The notes under the pieces were generated by a model. It searched no databases. It was not told where the DNA came from and was given only the letters and a program-made list of their open reading frames with translations. From positions 1 through 8,987 of the forward strand of contig VGSD01000084.1 in the NCBI GenBank assembly GCA_016875155.1: a DNA stretch of 8,987 bases, in the 5' to 3' direction. Position numbers and translations under genes: made by a program. Every line of letters starts with the position of its first letter. The first letter of the stretch is position 1. Positions 4,561 to 8,987 of this stretch are shown in pieces. Source of the DNA: Deltaproteobacteria bacterium (GTDB lineage Bacteria; Desulfobacterota; BSN033; UBA1163).

Positions 4561-6645
4561 ATGATCGTAAAAACTTATTGCGCGAGGATGGATCACGGTG
4601 GGTGTGGGATTCTTGCTCACGTAGAAGATGGAAGAATTAAGAAGATCGAAGGCGACCTAGATTGCCCCCTTAATAGAGGAACGATCTGCGCTAAGGGTCT
4701 TGCCCAGATTGAAAGACTCAACCATCCTGATCGCCTCACCTACCCCATAAAGAGAACAGGTGGCAGGGGTGAAGGCAAGTGGTCCCGTATCTCCTGGGAC
4801 GAAGTGCTTGAGATAATTGCTAAAAAGATCAATGAGACCATAGAACGCGAAGGCCCGGAAACTATTGCTTTTGCCCAGGGAACACCTAAGGGATTGGAAC
4901 TCTTCCTGTTAATGCGGCTGGCGAACCTTCTCCATATCCCGAATATCTCCACCCTTGGGCACATCTGTCATATGCCAAGGGAGACCGCCTCCACACTCAC
5001 CTGCGGTTTCTTTCCGGTTCCTGACTTTGATCACCCCCCTTCCTGTGCCCTGGTTTGGGGGAGTAATCTCTTCCAGACAAACGAAGAAGGCATCATCGGT
5101 TCTCAGTTAAAAAGGGCTCTGGATCGAGGGACAAAATTGATTGTCATCGATCCGAGAAAGTCGTCTGTCGCCTCCAGGGCTGACCTCTGGATTCAACCCA
5201 AACCCGGCACAGACCTCTACCTGGCACTGGGAATGCTTAAGGTGATTGTTGACGAGGAACTTTATGACAAGACTTTTGTCGAAAATTGGACAAAAGGCTT
5301 CCCTGAATTGAGAGAACACCTCCATCAGTATTCACTTGATACCATCTCAGAGATGACCTGGGTTCCAAAGGATCAGATTTTCCGGTTGGCCCAACTCTTC
5401 TCTCGTACTAAACCAGCCTGTATCCAATGGGGAAATGCGATCGAACACAATATCAACAGTTTCCAGTGCTCAAGGGCATTACTCATTTTGATGGCCATCA
5501 CAGGGAATCTCGAGCAGCCTGGTGGAAATGTGAACCGGATGGCACCTCCAGTCATAAGGCCGGGTGAACTCGTCCAGATCAAAAAGTTCCCTGAAAAGAA
5601 AGAGAAGATCCTCAGCCCGGAATTTCGGTTGGCGACGATGATGGGTTTTGTCCCCTCACAAATGGTCGTGAAGGCTATTCTCACAGGAAAGCCTCATCCC
5701 ATCAGGATGATCTATATCCAGGGAGGAAATCCCCTTCTCAGCTATGCCAATTCAAAAGAGACCTTCGAGGCTTTAAAAAAATTGAGCTTTTTGGCTGTCT
5801 CGGAGATATTTCTAACTCCCACAGCCCAAATGGCTGATATTGTCCTGCCTGCAGCCACCAACCTGGAGTTTGACGACATTGGCCATTTCGGTCTTCCTCA
5901 TGGGTTCATTCTGGCCCGGCCCAAGATCGTTGAACCTGTAGGAGAATGTTGGCCCGATTCGAAAATCTTAAATGAATTGGGCAAGAGACTCGGCCTCGAC
6001 CAATATTTCTGGAATGACCTCGGGGAGTGCCTTGATGATGTTCTCAAACCCGCAGCCATGACTTATGATGATTTCAAGAACATTGGTATGCTCAAAGGGA
6101 AGTGGGAATATCGCTCTTATGAAAAAAACGGATTTTCAACGCCTTCGAAAAAGTTCGAAGTCTACTCTGAACAATTGAAACAGTGGGGATACAACCCCCT
6201 CCCCAGTCCTTATGACCCCTCGGAGACCTCTGGAACATCTTCTAAAGAGTACCCTCTTATCTTTACTTCTGCTAAAGACCCCTACTTCTTCCATTCTGCC
6301 TATCGGAATATCTCCTCCCTCCGGAAACTCTCTCCGGACCCTTTTCTACTTATCCATCCTGAGGCTGCCTCAAAATCAGGAATAAAAGAGGGAGATTGGG
6401 TAGCTGTTGAGACGGAAATGGGAATGATCCGCCAAAAGGCAAAACTGAATGAGGAGATCGATCCCAGAATCATCGTCCTCAGCTATGGCTGGTGGTTTCC
6501 CGAACGAAAGGACCTCGAACTGAGCGGCTGGAAGGAATCGAACCTCAACGTCCTGACAAATAACAACCCTCCTTATGAACCTGCCATTGGGTCCACCCCT
6601 CTCCGGGCCATTCCCTGCCGCATCTATAAATCTGAGCCATTTTAA
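4561..6645 (+). CDS. Molybdopterin (Mo/W-bisPGD) oxidoreductase with atypical Fe-S motif, DMSO reductase superfamily
   Basis: This 694-aa protein has the complete architecture of the superfamily catalytic subunit. It has an N-terminal Fe-S domain (1-60), molybdopterin domains with WSRISWDEVLEIIAKKI (74-90), LVWGSNLFQTNEEG (164-177), KLIVIDPRKS (192-201), PGTDLYLALG (215-224), GNLEQPGGN (315-323) and QMADIVLPAATNLE (423-436), and a C-terminal dinucleotide-binding domain from about 565. The likely metal ligand is C136 in GHICHMPRETA, as in the thiosulfate/polysulfide reductase and acetylene hydratase-like branches. The cluster motif is C7-x3-D11-x3-C15-x27-C43: the second Cys is replaced by Asp. 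There is no Tat or Sec signal, so the enzyme should be cytoplasmic. AGGAG at 4550-4554 fixes the start. No Fe-S partner subunit, anchor or TorD-type chaperone is adjacent, so substrate and electron partner remain unknown. Confidence 0.9.
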   Translation: MIVKTYCARMDHGGCGILAHVEDGRIKKIEGDLDCPLNRGTICAKGLAQIERLNHPDRLTYPIKRTGGRGEGKWSRISWDEVLEIIAKKINETIEREGPETIAFAQGTPKGLELFLLMRLANLLHIPNISTLGHICHMPRETASTLTCGFFPVPDFDHPPSCALVWGSNLFQTNEEGIIGSQLKRALDRGTKLIVIDPRKSSVASRADLWIQPKPGTDLYLALGMLKVIVDEELYDKTFVENWTKGFPELREHLHQYSLDTISEMTWVPKDQIFRLAQLFSRTKPACIQWGNAIEHNINSFQCSRALLILMAITGNLEQPGGNVNRMAPPVIRPGELVQIKKFPEKKEKILSPEFRLATMMGFVPSQMVVKAILTGKPHPIRMIYIQGGNPLLSYANSKETFEALKKLSFLAVSEIFLTPTAQMADIVLPAATNLEFDDIGHFGLPHGFILARPKIVEPVGECWPDSKILNELGKRLGLDQYFWNDLGECLDDVLKPAAMTYDDFKNIGMLKGKWEYRSYEKNGFSTPSKKFEVYSEQLKQWGYNPLPSPYDPSETSGTSSKEYPLIFTSAKDPYFFHSAYRNISSLRKLSPDPFLLIHPEAASKSGIKEGDWVAVETEMGMIRQKAKLNEEIDPRIIVLSYGWWFPERKDLELSGWKESNLNVLTNNNPPYEPAIGSTPLRAIPCRIYKSEPF

Positions 6646-6713
6646 TGTGGGAATCCTCTCGGTGGTCCTTTTCATAATATGATCCCATTTTGTATTACTC
6701 CAGTAGATAACCC

Positions 6714-6749
6714 ATCCCCCTCCCGACCTCCCCCTTGAAGGGGGAGAGA
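6714..6749. repeat. C-rich palindromic element, copy 2
   Basis: The element has the same design as that at 4513-4546: a leading CCCCCTCCC run, then CTCCCCC (6728-6734) pairing with GGGGGAG (6740-6746) around TTGAA, and a GAGA tail. It lies 69 nt after the oxidoreductase stop and just upstream of the next promoter, so it could also act on transcript ends. No T-run follows. Confidence 0.6.
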
Positions 6750-6777
6750 GAATGCGGGATGTAACATTTCAATTTTC

Positions 6778-6805
6778 TTGACAATTTCATAAAAACAGAT
6801 AAAAT
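6778..6805 (+). promoter_or_regulatory. Sigma-70 promoter of the dehydrogenase gene
   Basis: A perfect TTGACA (6778-6783) and TAAAAT (6800-6805, 5 of 6) are separated by 16 nt. Transcription would begin near 6812, which rules out the in-frame TTG at 6806 as a translation start. Confidence 0.7.
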
Positions 6806-6835
6806 TTGGAAAATTTAATTCGGGGGTTAATCGAT

Positions 6836-7816
6836 CTGAAAGCATTGGTCACCGGAGGCACAGGATTTATCGGAAGTCATCTGGTTGAGGCTCTCCTCCG
6901 GAAAAGAACAGAAGTCCGCTGTCTTGTCCGGAATAGAAATAATTTAAAATGGTTAGGAGGCCTCCCCATAGAACTGGCGGATGGCGATTGTAGTGACAAG
7001 ACCTCTTTGAATGAAGCTGTAAAGGGAGTGGATCAGGTCTTTCATCTGGCAGGTGTGACCAAAGCCCTAAAAGAGGAGACCTACTTTGATGTCAATGCAA
7101 GCGGAACAGAGAACCTCATCCATGCCTGCCTTGAAAAGAACCCAAACCTTAAGAAATTCGTCTATCTCTCAAGCCAGGCTGCTGCAGGCCCCTGTCAGGA
7201 GGGAGGTAAGAAGAAAGAATCAGACCTTTGCGAACCTGTCTCACCCTATGGCAGAAGTAAAAGAAGGGGGGAGGAATTCTGTCTGGAACATTCCCGACAA
7301 ATTCCACTTATCATCCTCCGGCCTTCCGCCATCTACGGTCCAAGGGACAGGGATGTCTATGCCTTTTTCAGGATCCTCACTAAAAGGATCAAACCTGTTT
7401 TTTCCCGGCAGGAGCAGCACGTCAGCCTCTGCTATGTCGAGGATATTGTTCAGGCATTGATTCTGGCATCCGATTCCTCCGGATCAGAAGGGGAAATTTT
7501 CTTCCTGTCGGATGGCCATGATTATCGTCTCGATCAGATTGGAGACTTATTCGAACAGGCTTTTGGAATCCGAGCCTATCGAATTTATATTCCAGGGTGG
7601 GTTGTTGATGGAATCGCTTCCCTCTCGGAACTATTTTCAAGGCTCTCCGGGAGCCCTCCCCTGATCAACAAAGGCAAGGTAGAGGAGATGGTTCAGAAGA
7701 ATTGGCTATGCGATATCACAAAAGCCGAAACACTGTTGGGCTTTAAACCCCGTTTTTCCCTTGCGGAAGGGATAAAAATCACTTATGAATGGTATCGAAA
7801 GGAGGGTTGGCTATAA
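6836..7816 (+). CDS. NAD(P)-dependent epimerase/dehydratase-like extended SDR, apparent CTG start
   Basis: Translation from 6836 gives 326 aa beginning (M)KALVTGGTGFIGSHL, the expected extreme N-terminus of an extended short-chain dehydrogenase. Visible motifs are the nucleotide-binding GGTGFIG (G7, G10, G13), DxVFHLAG-like DQVFHLAGV (66-74), YLSSQAAAG (110-118), catalytic Y138-x3-K142 in SPYGRSKRRGEE, and LRPSAIYGPRD (161-171). The start codon is CTG: no ATG or GTG is available, the in-frame TTG at 6806 overlaps the -10, and a GGGGG ribosome-like run (6822-6826) sits 9 nt upstream. Members act as sugar epimerases, hydroxysteroid-type dehydrogenases or keto-lipid reductases. The SPT-like gene downstream recalls Caulobacter CerR, a ketosphinganine reductase of this superfamily. 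That assignment is an inference from context only. Confidence 0.85.
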   Translation: MKALVTGGTGFIGSHLVEALLRKRTEVRCLVRNRNNLKWLGGLPIELADGDCSDKTSLNEAVKGVDQVFHLAGVTKALKEETYFDVNASGTENLIHACLEKNPNLKKFVYLSSQAAAGPCQEGGKKKESDLCEPVSPYGRSKRRGEEFCLEHSRQIPLIILRPSAIYGPRDRDVYAFFRILTKRIKPVFSRQEQHVSLCYVEDIVQALILASDSSGSEGEIFFLSDGHDYRLDQIGDLFEQAFGIRAYRIYIPGWVVDGIASLSELFSRLSGSPPLINKGKVEEMVQKNWLCDITKAETLLGFKPRFSLAEGIKITYEWYRKEGWL

Positions 7817-7820
7817 TCTA

Positions 7821-7837
7821 ACCCCGGTTTACCGGGT
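7821..7837 (+). terminator. Weak hairpin after the dehydrogenase gene
   Basis: CCCGG (7823-7827) pairs with CCGGG (7832-7836) around TTTA, five nt after the stop codon. No T-tract follows, so it is a poor intrinsic terminator candidate and is listed mainly for position. Confidence 0.25.
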
Positions 7838-7884
7838 AGCCGAATTCTGCTTTGGTGGGAGGGTTGAATAAACTCGAACGAAGA

Positions 7885-8070
7885 AAATAAAATTCTAAAT
7901 CCAAAACTCTAAACAAACACAAATGTCCAAAACACAAAACTCAAAACTGTTAGATTTAGGAAAAACAAAAGTTTAGATAGTTTTTTGAACATTTGGGTTT
8001 TAAACTTTGTATTTATTTAGGATTTAGTGTTTTGGGTTTTGAGTTTAATTTCGTGCGTAGGATTTAAATC
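7885..8070. repeat. AT-rich imperfect inverted repeat filling the gap before the SPT-like gene
   Basis: The left arm (about 7891-7950) is built of phrases such as CTAAATCCAAAACTCTAAAC and CAAATGTCCAAAACACAAAAC. The right arm (about 7985-8066) carries their rough complements, such as GAACATTTGGGTTTTAAAC and TTTAGGATTTAGTGTTTTGG, ending in TTCGTGCGTAGGATTT. The arms also repeat AAAC/GTTT phrases internally. I see no gene in the whole 315-nt gap. From memory, similar AAATCC/GGATTTAG palindromes are scattered through many environmental bacterial genomes, so this is probably a non-coding dispersed element, possibly MITE-like; no transposase is present. Confidence 0.65.
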
Positions 8071-8131
8071 ATGTTCGATCACTATATTGGCGTTGCTATT
8101 TTGCACACAATTGAATTTCTAAGAGACTAAA

Positions 8132-8983
8132 ATGGGGTGGGCTATGGATGTTTTTGAAAAATGCGTGAAATTGAACGAACAGTACCGGGAAGTCTACGAT
8201 AGTGGCAACTACTTTTTCTTCCGTAAACTCGAATCTGCCCAGGATTCCGAGGTGATGGTTAACGGAAAACGGGTGATCATGGTTGGCTCCAATAACTACC
8301 TGGGCCTGACCAATCATCCGAGGGTGAAAGAAGCTGCTATCAAAGCCGTCGAAAAATACGGGAGCGGCTGTGCGGGTTCACGCTTTCTCAACGGGAATCT
8401 CGAAATCCATGAAGAACTGGAAACCAAGTTGGCCCGCTTTTTCCGCAAGGAGGCCGCCCTGGTCTTTGCCACGGGGTATCAGACCAATCTGGGAGCCATT
8501 TCCGCTCTCGTAGGAAGAAACGATGCGGCGATTATCGATAAATATGATCATGCCAGTATCATCGATGGCTGTCGCCTCTCTTTCGGGCAGGTGAAGAAGT
8601 ATCGCCACAATGACATGAAAGATCTCGAACGGGTGCTGGAAGCGTCGAAAGATAAGGGAAAATTGATCATTGTGGATGGCGTTTTTAGCATGGAAGGGGA
8701 TATTGCCGATCTGCCGCCCATCATCAAACTGGCCAAAGCTTATGGGGCCAGGGTGATGGTTGATGACGCCCATGGCGTAGGAGTCCTTGGAAAAGGAGGA
8801 AGGGGCACGGCAGAACATTTTGATTTGGAGAAAGAAGTTGATCTCATCATGGGCACTTATAGCAAGTCACTTGCGGCCATTGGCGGATTTGTCACAGGCT
8901 CGTGGGAGGTGATCAATTTCATCAAACATACAGGCCGCTCCATGATATTCAGCGCCAGTCTTCCACCGGCCCTGGTGGCTTAG
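8132..8983 (+). CDS. Serine palmitoyltransferase-like alpha-oxoamine synthase (PLP), ended early by TAG at window end
   Basis: These enzymes condense an amino acid with an acyl-CoA or acyl-ACP using PLP. Motifs are clear: [13 protein letters not shown] (51-63), [22 protein letters not shown] (76-97), DHAS with the ring-stacking H140, [15 protein letters not shown] (181-195), [11 protein letters not shown] with D211 and H214, and the PLP lysine K245 in [12 protein letters not shown]. The GSRFLNG and IFSAS phrasing recalls Bacteroidetes serine palmitoyltransferases more than BioF or KBL, though the substrate is not provable here. The start may be 8132 or the in-frame ATG at 8144, which has GGGG upstream; both ribosome sites are weak. 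The family is about 395 aa, but TAG falls after 283 aa, four bases before the window end. The missing C-terminal domain implies an end-of-contig error, a disrupted gene, or stop readthrough. Confidence 0.85.
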   Translation: MGWAMDVFEKCVKLNEQYREVYDSGNYFFFRKLESAQDSEVMVNGKRVIMVGSNNYLGLTNHPRVKEAAIKAVEKYGSGCAGSRFLNGNLEIHEELETKLARFFRKEAALVFATGYQTNLGAISALVGRNDAAIIDKYDHASIIDGCRLSFGQVKKYRHNDMKDLERVLEASKDKGKLIIVDGVFSMEGDIADLPPIIKLAKAYGARVMVDDAHGVGVLGKGGRGTAEHFDLEKEVDLIMGTYSKSLAAIGGFVTGSWEVINFIKHTGRSMIFSASLPPALVA

Positions 8984-8987
8984 GTGA

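Noticed and set aside
5373..5684. 103-aa antisense frame within the molybdoenzyme gene
   Set aside because: It is a shadow of a fully motif-supported coding sequence.
8378..8818. 146-aa open frame antisense to the SPT-like gene
   Set aside because: It lies wholly inside a strongly supported gene with catalytic motifs on the plus strand and shows no family pattern of its own.
1..8987. CRISPR array, tRNA or rRNA genes, transposase or integrase
   Set aside because: No regularly spaced direct repeats, no cloverleaf or rRNA-like segments, and no recognisable recombinase protein in any frame.

Overview
The window looks like a piece of a bacterial chromosome of moderate GC content, probably an anaerobic or microaerophilic Gram-negative. 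The guess rests on a molybdopterin/Fe-S oxidoreductase, a YeeE/YedE-type sulfur transporter end, a bacterioferritin, and a serine-palmitoyltransferase-like enzyme of the kind found in sphingolipid-making bacteria. A Desulfobacterota-like lineage would fit, but the sequence alone does not fix the taxon. The odd length, a gene cut at the left edge, and a gene that stops four bases before the right edge suggest a whole short contig rather than an arbitrary slice.

Layout. (1) 2-740: the 3' end of a YeeE/YedE membrane protein (+) converges on a bacterioferritin gene (-), with a long hairpin between them. (2) 740-1486: divergent promoters, then a classic type II toxin-antitoxin pair. It has a VapB-like antitoxin with a near-consensus sigma-70 promoter and a VapC PIN-domain toxin that starts at TTG inside the end of the antitoxin gene. 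(3) 1487-4347: an accessory block of about 2.9 kb. A non-coding stretch ends in a perfect 13-bp GC-rich hairpin. Three genes I cannot assign to a named family follow: two single-pass membrane proteins and a 348-aa protein whose C-terminus carries an Rx5H motif typical of HEPN ribonucleases. Copies of AACAAG(T/C)CG(C/T)T lie at the boundaries of this block, resembling the 5' half of integron attC sites. (4) 4348-6645: a regulatory-looking spacer with repeated TTGCA motifs and a C-rich palindrome, then a 694-aa DMSO-reductase-superfamily enzyme in which an Asp takes the place of the second Fe-S cysteine. (5) 6646-8983: a promoter, an extended short-chain dehydrogenase, an AT-rich imperfect inverted repeat, and an alpha-oxoamine synthase resembling bacterial serine palmitoyltransferase. 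The last ends at a TAG about 110 codons early.

How the genes may work together. vapBC is a self-contained, self-regulated module. The three unknown genes behave like independent accessory units captured next to it; a defence role is plausible for the HEPN-like one but unproven. The dehydrogenase plus the SPT-like enzyme could carry out condensation and 3-keto reduction in sphingoid-base synthesis, by analogy with Caulobacter spt/cerR. The molybdoenzyme has no electron-transfer subunit, membrane anchor or maturation chaperone beside it, so its substrate cannot be read from context. No tRNA, rRNA, CRISPR array, transposase or integrase was seen.
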